A DNA stretch of 64,000 bases from Catenuloplanes niger (GTDB taxonomy: Bacteria > Actinomycetota > Actinomycetes > Mycobacteriales > Micromonosporaceae), in assembly GCF_031458255.1 (NCBI RefSeq), contig NZ_JAVDYC010000001.1, positions 3,295,001 through 3,359,000 of the forward strand, given 5' to 3'. Shown piece after piece: positions 26,606-35,309 of the stretch (the stretch's first letter is position 1; each line of letters starts with the position of its first letter). Both the position numbers and the translations under genes were made by a program. Under the pieces are notes generated by a model. It did not search any database. It had not been told where the DNA came from and saw only the letters and a program-made list of their open reading frames with translations.

Positions 26606-26779
26606 CGGTCCGAGGCGGCGGCCGGGCGGATATCCGATGCGGGGCATCCACCCGGCCGCCGCGATATCGATCGCTGGAACAGCAGCACGGGCGCGCACGT
26701 GCGCACGGTCGCGCCGGTACGCGGGGCGCCCCACGAATGTGCTGCGTGATCGGTGTCTAGTACCAGGCCGGGCCCGTCA

Positions 26780-26822
26780 AACGGCTGGGTGCCCGACCTG
26801 CCAGGTCGGGCACCCAGCCGTT
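26780..26822. terminator. Bidirectional terminator: perfect 21-bp inverted repeat
   Basis: The 21 bases at 26780-26800 (core GGCTGGGTGCCCGACC) are exactly reverse-complemented at 26802-26822 around a single C. The palindrome lies between the convergent DUF305 and DUF4396 genes, with a short AA/TT pair at each end, so it can end transcription from both sides. Confidence 0.75.
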
Positions 26823-26850
26823 GCGCGTGGTGCCTGTCATGCTGGATGGG

Positions 26851-27405
26851 TCAGTGGTGGTACTGGTGGATGACCGCGTGGCCTTTGCCGCGGGAGATCA
26901 GCCACCGGTTGATCGGGGTGGTCAGCACGAATGCCACCAGCAGTGCGAACGCGAGCGACGCCCAGAACACCCAGTTGGTGAGGCCGGCGTCCATCGCGCC
27001 GGGCACGGCGAGCATGACGGCGTTGTCGAGGATTTCCATGACGGCGATCGACACGGTGTCCGCCGCCAGGGCGACCTTCAGGGCGGTGCAGAAACCGACG
27101 CCGGCGCGCAGGACGCCGCGCATGGTCAGCGCGTAGCCGAACACGAATGCCAGGGCCACCGCCAGGATGACGGTGGGCCAGGCGGGCCAGCCCAGCGCGG
27201 TGCCGATGACCATGCCGAGCACCTCGCCGATCGCGCAGCCGGTCAGGCAGTGCAGCGTCGCCTGGGCGGCCATCGCCCATGACGTCGGGGCCGTGCTGGT
27301 GCTCGCCGGGGTGACGTCGTGACCGTGCTGTCCATGCCCGGTGTGGCCGTCATGATCGGCGTGTCCGCCGTCGGGACGTGGATGGTGATGGGTGCTGTGG
27401 TCCAT
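26851..27405 (-). CDS. DUF4396 membrane protein with His-rich N-terminus
   Basis: Start at ATG 27405 with AAGGAGG 8 bases upstream. The 184-aa protein begins with a metal-binding-like stretch (MDHSTHHHPRPDGGHADHDG). Four membrane segments typical of DUF4396 follow (TLHCLTGCAIGEVLGMVIGT with the conserved Cys pair; TVILAVALAFVFGYALTM; ALAADTVSIAVMEILDNAVM; NWVFWASLAFALLVAFVL). DUF4396 proteins occur in copper-resistance loci. A CsoR-like operator 26 bases upstream of the start predicts induction by copper. Confidence 0.88.
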   Translation of the reverse strand: MDHSTHHHPRPDGGHADHDGHTGHGQHGHDVTPASTSTAPTSWAMAAQATLHCLTGCAIGEVLGMVIGTALGWPAWPTVILAVALAFVFGYALTMRGVLRAGVGFCTALKVALAADTVSIAVMEILDNAVMLAVPGAMDAGLTNWVFWASLAFALLVAFVLTTPINRWLISRGKGHAVIHQYHH

Positions 27406-27430
27406 GGCAGGTGCCTCCTTCGCCGTCACC

Positions 27431-27447
27431 ATACCCCCTGGGGGTAT
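27431..27447. promoter_or_regulatory. CsoR-like copper operator
   Basis: ATACCCCCTGGGGGTAT is a near-perfect palindrome matching the well-known operator of the copper-sensing repressor CsoR (C/G-run palindrome flanked by ATA/TAT). It sits 26 bases upstream of the DUF4396 start codon, in its presumed promoter. No csoR gene is present in the window, so the repressor would act from elsewhere. Confidence 0.85.
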
Positions 27448-27620
27448 AGGGGCAAAGTGTGGCGAGGAATCAACCTGAACAGCCCGCCCGAGGGGGTCGC
27501 GCCGCACCGGCACCGGTGGATGCGGTTGCGGGTCCGCCGCCGCGGCCTGCGCAGCGCGCCGGGCTGCTGCGGCCCGCCGCCGGCACGATTGCCGTACAAT
27601 TGCCGCATAAGCGACGGGCG

Positions 27621-28031
27621 ATGTGGAGACGGAAGTCGTCGATGTTCCGGCTGGTCCTGCGGTTGATGGCGGTGGCGCTGCTGCTGATGTGCGCCACGGC
27701 CTCCGCATATCCAGGCCACCACCAGCCCACCGGCGCGCAGTCCTTGTCCCCGGCGCATACCGTCGTGGCTCACCAGGCGCACGTGGCGTTGGGCGGCAGT
27801 GCGGAAGCGGGCGGCGGTCATCACGCCGGGTTCACTGATCCCGGACACTTCGACGATCACCCGTGTGTGGGCGCCGCGCCGGCCCCGGCGAGCGCCAAGC
27901 CCACCGCCCCGGCCCAGTGCGTCGCCGTCACCGGCCCCGCCGCCAATCACCCGCACGTGGTCGACGCTGTCGCCGTGGAGGGTAGCCGCGGGCGTGATGT
28001 GCTGCTCGTGACGGGCGTCTGCCGCACGTGA
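27621..28031 (+). CDS. Secreted or anchored His-rich small protein
   Basis: The product (136 aa from ATG 27621, or 129 aa from ATG 27642, which has GGAA about 8 bases upstream) has a signal or anchor segment (MFRLVLRLMAVALLLMCATASA). A His-rich exported region follows (PGHHQP, GGGHHAGFTDPGHFDDHPC) with two or more Cys. It is likely to bind metal outside the cell, and it is divergent from DUF4396 across the copper operator. The family is not recognised with confidence. The 197 bases after it (28032-28228) show no gene. Confidence 0.6.
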   Translation: MWRRKSSMFRLVLRLMAVALLLMCATASAYPGHHQPTGAQSLSPAHTVVAHQAHVALGGSAEAGGGHHAGFTDPGHFDDHPCVGAAPAPASAKPTAPAQCVAVTGPAANHPHVVDAVAVEGSRGRDVLLVTGVCRT

Positions 28032-28228
28032 CAGGACCCGGCGCCGCCGTCTGCTGTCCCCGCAGGACGTAAGTAAGTTTCTCCTCTGGAGTGACGTCTG
28101 CTGCCGGGTGGGTGAGGCCTGTCGGCGCCCATGGACTCTTGTCGTCCGTGCTGACCCGGTGGTGTGCGCGCCCGTTCCGTGGCGCCGGTGCCGGGCGGCC
28201 CCGTCACGCCTGAAACGGATCCCTGCTC

Positions 28229-29350
28229 ATGATCACAGTCATGCCTTCGCGTCCGGCTGCCCTGCCGTCGCCCAGCCAGCTGATTTCCAGCTCTACCTGT
28301 CACGGCCTGGATCAACTCATCGGTAACACGCCGGTGTTGTGGATGCCGGAGTTGTGCGCGACGCCCGGGCGCGGGTTCTGGGCGAAGCTGGAGGGCGCCA
28401 ATCCCGGTGGGATCAAGGACCGGCCCGGCCTGCACCTGCTCCAGCAGGCCCGCGAGCGCGGTGACCTCGCCCCCGGCGCGCCGGTGGTTGAGTCCACGTC
28501 CGGGACCTTGGGGCTAGGGCTGGCGCTGGCCGGGCTGATCCTCGGCCACCCGGTCACGCTCGTGGCCGACCCCGGCCTGGAACCGCCGCTGCGGAACCTG
28601 CTGTCGGCTTACGGCGCCCGGCTGGACATCGTCGAGCGGCCACACCCGGACGGCGGCTGGCAGCAGGCTCGCCGCGAACGCGTGCAGCAACTACTGGCCG
28701 ACTCGGCCGGCGGGTTCTGCCCGGACCAGTACCACAACCCGGACAACGTGACGGCGTACCAGCCGCTGGCGCTGGAGCTGGCCGCGCAGCTGGGCCGTAT
28801 CGATGTGCTGGTGTGCAGCGTCGGCACCGGCGGGCACAGCGCCGGGACCGCGCGGGTGCTGCGCGAGTTCTTTCCGCACCTGCGCTTGATCGGCGTCGAC
28901 GCGACCGGGTCGACGATCTTCGGCCAGCCGGCCAGGACCAGGCTGATGCGCGGGCTGGGCAGCAGCATCCACCCACGAAACGTCGACTACAACGCCTTCA
29001 ACGAGGTGCACTGGGTGAACCCGGCCGAGGCGGTCTGGGCCTGCCGTCGGCTCGCCGTGGACCGGTACGTCACCGGCGGCTGGAGCGTCGGCGCGGTCGC
29101 GCTGGTCGCCTCGTGGCTGGCACGGACGCTGCCCGGCGACACCCGTATCGCCGCGGTCTTCCCGGACGGCCCGCACCGCTACGCCGAAACCGTCTTCAGC
29201 GACGACTACTGCCGCCGCCACGCCCTGCTCGGCCACACCCCGGCACGCCACCCGGACGAAATCTCGCACCCGCAGCAGCGGGAAGTGACCAGGTGGACTC
29301 GCTGCACCCACGTCATCGACCCGATCGACGCCGACGGTGAGACGGCATGA
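28229..29350 (+). CDS. PLP-dependent cysteine-synthase-family enzyme
   Basis: The 373-aa protein is a fold-type II PLP enzyme of the CysK/CysM group: [13 protein letters not shown] (family entry), schiff-base Lys63 in GGIKDRPGL, and phosphate loop [12 protein letters not shown]. The substrate loop is [10 protein letters not shown], in place of the usual TSGNTGIGLA, so the key Asn is replaced and the reaction may differ from O-acetylserine sulfhydrylation. A ~60-residue C-terminal extension is present. It overlaps the following MFS gene (ATGA), a pairing typical of a small metabolite made and exported, as with amino-acid-derived siderophore precursors. The product is unknown. Confidence 0.85.
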   Translation: MITVMPSRPAALPSPSQLISSSTCHGLDQLIGNTPVLWMPELCATPGRGFWAKLEGANPGGIKDRPGLHLLQQARERGDLAPGAPVVESTSGTLGLGLALAGLILGHPVTLVADPGLEPPLRNLLSAYGARLDIVERPHPDGGWQQARRERVQQLLADSAGGFCPDQYHNPDNVTAYQPLALELAAQLGRIDVLVCSVGTGGHSAGTARVLREFFPHLRLIGVDATGSTIFGQPARTRLMRGLGSSIHPRNVDYNAFNEVHWVNPAEAVWACRRLAVDRYVTGGWSVGAVALVASWLARTLPGDTRIAAVFPDGPHRYAETVFSDDYCRRHALLGHTPARHPDEISHPQQREVTRWTRCTHVIDPIDADGETA

Positions 29351-30642
29351 GGACGACATGGCGGCAGGCCCGCTCGTTCAACCGGCCCGTGCAACTGCTG
29401 CTGATCAACCAGCTGAGCATCAACATCGGCTTCTACATGCTCATGCCCTACCTCGCCGGCCACCTGTCCAGCACCCTGGCGATGGCCGCCTGGGCGGTCG
29501 GGCTGATCCTCGGCGTACGTAACCTCAGCCAGCAGGGGATGTTCCTGCTCGGCGGCAGCCTCGCCGACCGGCTCGGCTACAAACCGATGATCCTCGCCGG
29601 CCTCGCCCTGCGGGTGGCCGGCTTCGGCCTGCTCGGCTTCGCCACCTCACTGCCCGCGCTGATCATCGCCTCCGCGCTGACCGGCCTGGCCGGGGCGCTG
29701 TTCAACCCGGCGGTCCGCGCCTACCTCGCCGCCGAGGCCGGGGAGCGGAAAACCGAGGCGTTCGCGCTGTTCAACGTCTTCTACCAGGCCGGCATCCTCG
29801 CCGGACCGCTGATCGGGCTGGCGCTGCTCGGCACGGCGTTCCGCTGGGTGTGCCTGACCGCGGCGCTGCTCTTCCTCGCCCTGCTCATCCTTCAGGCCAG
29901 GGCACTACCGACCCGCCCGGCCCCCGCCGCCGCGGCGGCGCCGGGAATGCTCGCCGACTGGCAACGGGCGGTCACCGACCGGCCGTTCCTGCTGTTCTCG
30001 CTGGCGATGATCGGCTCGTACGTGCTCAACTTCCAGGTCTACCTCGGCCTGCCCATCCGCGCCGCGCAGATCACCGGCAACCAGACCGGCACCGCCGCGA
30101 TCTTCGTCGTCTCCGGCCTGCTCACCATCGCCTGCCAGGTCCATCTCACCGCCTGGATCCGCGCCCGGTGGAACCCGGAGACGGCCCTCGTGCGCGGACT
30201 GTGGCTGATGGCCGCCGCGTTCATCCCGCTCGGCCTCACCGCCAGCACCGATCCCACCGGCAGCGGCGCGGCGGGCATCGCCGTGCACCTGGCCCCGGTA
30301 CTGCTCAGCACCGTGCTACTGACCACCGCAACGATGATCGTCTACCCGTTCGAGATGACCACCATCGTCAACCTCGCCACCGACCGCCTCGTCGGCACCT
30401 ACTACGGCCTCTACAACACCATCGCCGGCATCGGGATCGCCGCCGGCAACGTCCTCACCGGCGCCGCCCTCGACACCCGCTACCCCGCCCTCGCCTGGAC
30501 AGCCCTGACCGCCGTCGGCGCCGGATGCGCCCTCGCGGTATGGCTGCTCGCCCGCCGCGGCGACCTCACCAGCCCACCGCAAGATCTGGCCGCCGCCACC
30601 GCGCCGGGTGCGCGCACCATCCTGCCCATCACCCGACGATGA
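29347..30642 (+). CDS. MFS efflux transporter coupled to the PLP enzyme
   Basis: The 431-aa protein has about 12 membrane segments and the MFS motif A in the first cytoplasmic loop ([13 protein letters not shown]). A second-half repeat begins at about 205. The start ATG at 29347 overlaps the stop of the PLP enzyme (ATGA), so both are made together. It probably exports the product of that enzyme. Similarity in layout is to drug/siderophore exporters of the MdtH type; the substrate is not determinable. After its stop, 30643-30925 holds only a 31-codon relic ([18 protein letters not shown]...) and no gene. Confidence 0.9.
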   Translation: MRTTWRQARSFNRPVQLLLINQLSINIGFYMLMPYLAGHLSSTLAMAAWAVGLILGVRNLSQQGMFLLGGSLADRLGYKPMILAGLALRVAGFGLLGFATSLPALIIASALTGLAGALFNPAVRAYLAAEAGERKTEAFALFNVFYQAGILAGPLIGLALLGTAFRWVCLTAALLFLALLILQARALPTRPAPAAAAAPGMLADWQRAVTDRPFLLFSLAMIGSYVLNFQVYLGLPIRAAQITGNQTGTAAIFVVSGLLTIACQVHLTAWIRARWNPETALVRGLWLMAAAFIPLGLTASTDPTGSGAAGIAVHLAPVLLSTVLLTTATMIVYPFEMTTIVNLATDRLVGTYYGLYNTIAGIGIAAGNVLTGAALDTRYPALAWTALTAVGAGCALAVWLLARRGDLTSPPQDLAAATAPGARTILPITRR

Positions 30643-30925
30643 CTTGCACGGCCAGCCTGACGCCGAGTTCAGCCGCGCTGATGTCGCGATCGGCTCAGCA
30701 GGCGCCCGCATCCCCAAGATCATCGAGTAAATGACAAACAGCCAAGACAAATCACCCGACAAGAACTTGGGACAGCCGCACAATGCCCCTGCTCAGGAGC
30801 GGTCCGGATGACATAAAAGATAGGAACCTACAATGGGGGCATCGAGGTGCGCGGTGCCTGCTGTACGCGCACGATCACCGCGGTCGTCATCGCGCCGGGG
30901 CGCCGCCTACGCAAGCGGGGTCGGT

Positions 30926-31654
30926 TTACGGCCGCCGCCCGAGACCGGCCCAGGCCAGCGTCGCCCGCCCAGCCCTCGGTCCGCAGGTCCAGCGCCACAC
31001 CGGCAGCACACCCGGACCGAGCAGATCGAGCCCGTCGAAGAGCCTGTGAACCTGGTCGAGAGAGTAGTCACCAGATGGCGTTACGGCTTCTCCCCGACCT
31101 CGCTCGGCGCAGGCCGGTCGGTCCGTGGTGGCGGCAGCCAGGGCCAGCAGCGACCCGGACGGCAGTCCGGCCACCAGCTGCCGCATCACCTGGTACGTCC
31201 GCGGTCCACGCTGGCCGGCGCGCGGGGGGACGATCACCGCGACCGGCCGATCCGGATCGAGCACGTCCCACGCCGGGTCAAAGGCATGGACATCAGAGGT
31301 GGCCGGGTTTGCGTGCAGGTACCGAACTTGGCCCGGGTCCTCGCCGGACAGCTGCAGACCGCCGACCGCGGCAACATTCCGGACGTGGTCGGTGTAGGTC
31401 ACGCGTACGTCGCGGGCGACGACCCGGGCGAGGTCGTGCACGGCGGGCTCGGTGATCAGGCCCGCGTCGACGCACAGGAACTGGCTGATTTGTAGACCGC
31501 GGCCGGCCAGGAGCACGGCGCACTCAATCCAGTCGGCCACCGCGGCCTCCGGTGTCACGCTGTCGTGCTGGTACACGCCTGCGCCCCCGCGCGTACCCAT
31601 GATGGAGTGGGCCACCGTCGTCCCGGCGGCCACCGATACGGTGTCGTAGAGCAT
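30926..31654 (-). CDS. SAV2177/DUF574-type methyltransferase-fold protein with eroded SAM motif
   Basis: The 242-aa protein aligns in outline with the SAV2177 (DUF574) methyltransferase family: MGTRGGAGVYQHDSVT, ISQFLCVDAGLITEPAVHDLARVV, DVRVTYTDHVRN, PDRPVAVIVPP, YSLDQVHRLFDGLDLLGPGVL. The usual motif I (FLDIGTGLPT) reads FLCVDAGLITE, so both glycines that shape the SAM pocket are disturbed. It is also shorter than the common ~270 aa. It may be a non-catalytic paralogue. It stands alone, convergent with the MFS gene. Confidence 0.65.
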   Translation of the reverse strand: MLYDTVSVAAGTTVAHSIMGTRGGAGVYQHDSVTPEAAVADWIECAVLLAGRGLQISQFLCVDAGLITEPAVHDLARVVARDVRVTYTDHVRNVAAVGGLQLSGEDPGQVRYLHANPATSDVHAFDPAWDVLDPDRPVAVIVPPRAGQRGPRTYQVMRQLVAGLPSGSLLALAAATTDRPACAERGRGEAVTPSGDYSLDQVHRLFDGLDLLGPGVLPVWRWTCGPRAGRATLAWAGLGRRP

Positions 31655-32161
31655 CGGTCACGCCCCCGGTTCATGGCCGGCACGATCGCGGCTGCTCGTG
31701 CCGGGTCCGTGCATGGTGGGCTCCCTCAGCGGTGGATGGCCCTTTTCGGGGCCAGCGGGCGGTGAGGGGTGAGCTAAATGCAGGCTGTCGGCTCGGAAGT
31801 TGGCGGTGCGAACGCGGGGACGGTCGCTCGCGCGGGCATGAAGCAGGGCCGGGGCACGCGTTGCCGTGCCAGCGGCGCCGCGCGGACGGGCGGCGGCAAG
31901 GCGAATGCACGGCACGGCGGTGTCCTCCTTGATCTGCGGTCGTGAACGTGTGGTCCCGGGGGTGGGCAGAGACGGCGCAGCGGCTGGGCCGCGTCCGTCT
32001 CTGCCATGGGAATTGGCGATCCGTGTCCTCGGCCGGATCGCCGCGTGAGGTCTGGCGGAGCGGGGTGGTGCGCCCGTTCGGGCGCAACCAGGCGCACCAC
32101 CCCTGGAAGCTGCCTCGCCGAGGCTTTCGGGGGGTCGGCGGGCAGCTGGCACGAGGACCGG
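31655..32161. other. Intergenic stretch of 507 bases
   Basis: No frame here has both a credible start and protein-like composition on either strand; the open frames are Arg/Pro-rich shadows. It must contain the promoter of the SAV2177-type gene (minus strand) and the 3' end of the NADAR-like transcript. No hairpin with a T-run was seen. Confidence 0.4.
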
Positions 32162-32944
32162 TCAGCGCGCTGTCGGCGAGACCGGGTTGATGCCCGGGCA
32201 GTGCACGTGGGTGACCTCAGTGGTCGCTAGCAGATGCAACAGGACGGTGCTGCTGACCGGGCGCGGCCGGTCGGGGTGGTGCAAGAAGATGCCGCAGCCC
32301 GGGACTCGCCAGCCGGCGACGTCCGCGCTCTCCGGGCGGGAGTGCACCGTCATCTCTGCGGTGCGCCGCAGTAGACCGAACGCCGCCACGGCGGGCATGG
32401 TGACGCTGCACGAACGCATCGCGACCACGAGGTGGTCGCCGAACAGCACCCACCGCCAGCCGCGCACCACCGTTGGGATCATCGTCTCGGCATGCTCGAT
32501 GGCCGGGCCGGCGGGTTTGGCGAGGGCGTCGCGGGCGTGAATCAGCGCTTCGCCGACCGTGTTACCGGTCGCCACGGCGTCCTCGACGATCAGCTCCCGC
32601 TGGCCGGTGGCGAGCAGCGTCGCCGCGAGCCCTGGATGCTGGATCATCCTCGCCTGATGCACGCGCCGGATGACGTCCGGGCCGATCTGCGGCCAGTCGG
32701 CGCGGACCGCGTCCGGGCGGGCCAGTCGCATCGCCTCGCGCGGGCTCGGGGCCATCCGGATCCGCGCGGCAAGGGCGCGGTCGCGGACCTTCGCGGCCGT
32801 GATGGCGTGCGCTGCGGTGAGGTATATCTCGCCGGCGAACACGACACTACGCCGGGCGGAGGAGGTGAAGATGCCGTAGGGACCATGAATGCGGCGGATC
32901 CTGAGCGGTAGGTCCGGGCAGGGCTGCGCGTCGGTGGGTGCCAC
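32162..32944 (-). CDS. NADAR (YbiA-like) domain protein with altered active site, fused to an unknown C-terminal domain
   Basis: Start at GTG 32944 (GAGGA just upstream). Residues about 18-140 follow the NADAR fold: YGIFTSSARRSVVFAGEIYLTAAHAITAAKV, then MAPSPREAMRLARPDAVRADWPQI, and MIQHPGLAATLLATGQRELIVED. NADAR enzymes remove ADP-ribose from modified nucleotides or DNA and occur in defence loci. The catalytic-type SEHY motif is AAHA here, and the late WG(D/I) motif is missing. It is therefore probably a binding protein rather than a hydrolase (inference). The C-terminal ~110 residues (PTVVRGWRWVLFGDHLVVAMRS...) form an unrecognised beta-rich domain. Confidence 0.6.
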   Translation of the reverse strand: MAPTDAQPCPDLPLRIRRIHGPYGIFTSSARRSVVFAGEIYLTAAHAITAAKVRDRALAARIRMAPSPREAMRLARPDAVRADWPQIGPDVIRRVHQARMIQHPGLAATLLATGQRELIVEDAVATGNTVGEALIHARDALAKPAGPAIEHAETMIPTVVRGWRWVLFGDHLVVAMRSCSVTMPAVAAFGLLRRTAEMTVHSRPESADVAGWRVPGCGIFLHHPDRPRPVSSTVLLHLLATTEVTHVHCPGINPVSPTAR

Positions 32945-33154
32945 GGGTCCTCACGATCGTGTCGGGCGGGTGGTGTGCCGGAAGCCTGCGGGGAAAACCG
33001 GCACACCACCCTGCTGATGGACCTTCCTGTCAACACGCGTGCTGCCCGGAAGGCGAAGAAACCGGTGGTGCCTGCGGGCGGGCCAGAATGCCTGGAGCAC
33101 CGTCCGGTGGTGGCTGACCGGCTGGTCAGCGCTGGGCTGCGAGAACTTCGTCAG

Positions 33155-33754
33155 CTAGGCGCGCGGGTCGCGCCACATCGGATACAGCACCGGTCCGCCG
33201 AGCCCGACCGGGAACGGATCGCTGTAGTCGGCGTAGCCGTGCTGCAGGTACAGCTGCCGGTTCCGCGGACCGGTCGCTTCCAGGTAGGCCGGCATCCCGA
33301 TCGCGTCGAGATGCGCGTTCGCGTGGGCCAGCAGCGCCGAACCGAGCCCTTGTCCCTGCGCGTGCGGCGTAACGGCCAGGAAGGCGAGGTAGGCGTGCGG
33401 ACGGTCAGTTGGGTGGTTGCGGACCATCGCCGAGTCGAGATCTGCGAACCGCTGGACGCGCGGACCGCATACCTCACGCAGGCGCGCCTCGTAGTCGCTT
33501 GGTTCCGGCGGCAGGTCATCCGTGACCTGGGTCCAGAGCGCGACCGCGTCGCTGCCGATCATGTCCGCGTACCCGTGTTCGAGCAGCGGCTCGGCGAGCA
33601 TGCCGAGATAGCCGGGATAGATAGAGGCCCGGACCCCGGGATCGGCCGCCAGCCACGGCGCCAGGTCACCATCGAATAGCGCGTCGACCAGCACATCGGT
33701 CACGGGAAGCAGCTCGCCGGTACCGTCGCGGCGGATCGTCGGCGAGGCGTTCAT
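33155..33754 (-). CDS. GNAT-family N-acetyltransferase
   Basis: The 199-aa protein has GNAT motif A in full (HAYLAFLAVTPHAQGQGLGSALL), including the acetyl-CoA pyrophosphate loop QGQGLGSA. It ends with motif B (AYLEATGPRNRQLYLQHGYADY). Its start overlaps the stop of the amino-acid permease gene by ATGA. It is the last gene of a four-gene operon running 36304 to 33155. It may acetylate an amine related to the permease substrate (inference). About 200 bases beyond its stop hold no gene. Confidence 0.9.
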   Translation of the reverse strand: MNASPTIRRDGTGELLPVTDVLVDALFDGDLAPWLAADPGVRASIYPGYLGMLAEPLLEHGYADMIGSDAVALWTQVTDDLPPEPSDYEARLREVCGPRVQRFADLDSAMVRNHPTDRPHAYLAFLAVTPHAQGQGLGSALLAHANAHLDAIGMPAYLEATGPRNRQLYLQHGYADYSDPFPVGLGGPVLYPMWRDPRA

Positions 33755-35262
33755 CGCACGCTGCCGGCGGTCAGGCCGATCGGCTTCGCGAGGTCGGCTG
33801 CGATCCGGGTGCCCTGGCCGATCCGGTCGTAGACGTCAGGGCGCGCCCGGCGCGCCACTGCCGCCCACACCACGCCGGCCACTGCGGCGGACAGGAACGC
33901 CACGGGCGCGGCCCACGTGAGCGGGTCGCCTGGTTCGAGTCCGAGCATGATGTGGATGTTGAGCATGGTCTGCACGAGGATCCAGGTCAGCGGGACCAGC
34001 GCGATCAACGGTGCGACGACACCGCGCAGGAGGCTGGTCTCCTCGCTGTTACGGCGCCTGGTCCAGGTGTAGGCGGGAATCGCCGCCGACGTGAGGGTCA
34101 TCAGGATGAGCACGCCGAGCCCGCCGATACACGTGCCCCAAAAGAACAGGTAGAGCTCGGGATCCCAGCTCATCGCCGCGTACAGCATGACGACGCTGAA
34201 CCCGATCGCGGACTGCAACAGCGAGCCGGCCATCGGGGCGCTGGTGCGGGCACTGATCTTGCCGAGCCAGCTCGGCAGAACGCCTTCACGGCCGAGGGAG
34301 TAGTGGTAGCGAGCGGCGGTGTTATGAAAGGCGAGATAGCCGGCCAGCAGCGACGTCACGAACAAGACGTGCCCGAGGATGTTGATGAAGGCCGGGATGT
34401 ACGGGCCGGCGAGCACGAAGGTCAGCTCGGTGCCGTGCTCGGTCGCCAGCGCGACGATGTTGTCCGGCCCGGCGGCCACCGACATCGCCCACGACGCGAA
34501 CGCATACAAGCCGCCGATCAGCGCGAGCGACAGGAACGTGGCCTGCCGGACCGTGCGCTCGGGCCGTTTCGCTTCCTCGGCGTACACGACCGTCTGCTCG
34601 AACCCGACGAACCCTGTCACGCCGATGACCATCAGCACCGCGCCGCTGCCCGAGAACAGCGACGAGATGTTCAGCGCGTCGAATGTCAACGCCCCGCCTG
34701 CCGGATGTGTCACGTGGACCACGGCCAGGCCCGCCGCGACGAGGATTTCACCACCGAGCAGGATCAGCAGGAACTTGCCGTTCAGGTCGATACGCAGCGT
34801 GCCGAACAGCGCCACCAGCGCCCAGAAGGCCAGCGCGCATATCCACCATGGCGTAGAGATCTTGAATTCGTCGGCGAGCCAGGACGAGGCGATCGCGCCG
34901 GCGCCGCCGAGCATGCCGACCGCCATGGCGTTGTACGCCAGGACCGCGATGAAGGAGCCACCGACGCCGAGATGCCTGCCGAGGCCGTGGGTGATGTAGG
35001 CATAGAAGGCGCCCGCGTTGGTGATATGGCTGCTCATGTCGACCAGACCGACAGCGAAAACCGTCAAGATCGCGGCGACCGCCAGGTACGCGATCGGGAT
35101 TCCGAGCTGGCCGGTGACCGCCCACTGCAACGTGGCGCCAGCCGCGATGACCGTCATCGGCGCGGCGGCCGAGGTCACCATCACGACTAGATCGGCGATC
35201 CCGAGCCGGGCGCCGGCCAGCGTGTCCGCCACACTGACCGGCCGTGTGGTGTGCGTACGCAT
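33751..35262 (-). CDS. APC-superfamily amino-acid/polyamine permease
   Basis: Start set at ATG 35262 (GGAG 8 bases upstream); the first 17 codons of the longer frame lack character. The 503-aa protein has about 12 membrane segments. The APC signature is at segment 1 (GIADLVVMVTSAAAPMTVIAAG) and continues with GAFYAYITHGLGRHLGVGGSF and VTGFVGFEQTVVYAEEAKRPERTV, the conserved FE and EE-KxPxR motifs of the family. It imports or exchanges an amino acid or amine. It is co-transcribed with the GPP34 gene upstream and a GNAT downstream. Confidence 0.9.
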   Translation of the reverse strand: MRTHTTRPVSVADTLAGARLGIADLVVMVTSAAAPMTVIAAGATLQWAVTGQLGIPIAYLAVAAILTVFAVGLVDMSSHITNAGAFYAYITHGLGRHLGVGGSFIAVLAYNAMAVGMLGGAGAIASSWLADEFKISTPWWICALAFWALVALFGTLRIDLNGKFLLILLGGEILVAAGLAVVHVTHPAGGALTFDALNISSLFSGSGAVLMVIGVTGFVGFEQTVVYAEEAKRPERTVRQATFLSLALIGGLYAFASWAMSVAAGPDNIVALATEHGTELTFVLAGPYIPAFINILGHVLFVTSLLAGYLAFHNTAARYHYSLGREGVLPSWLGKISARTSAPMAGSLLQSAIGFSVVMLYAAMSWDPELYLFFWGTCIGGLGVLILMTLTSAAIPAYTWTRRRNSEETSLLRGVVAPLIALVPLTWILVQTMLNIHIMLGLEPGDPLTWAAPVAFLSAAVAGVVWAAVARRARPDVYDRIGQGTRIAADLAKPIGLTAGSVR

Positions 35263-35309
35263 ACGTAAGACTCCAGACGTTATGAAATTCGAGAGGGAGG
35301 GTGTGCCTG

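Noticed and set aside
31658-32152. 164-aa minus-strand frame upstream of the SAV2177-type gene
   Set aside because: Arg/Pro/Ala-rich low-complexity product with no start signal and no family likeness.
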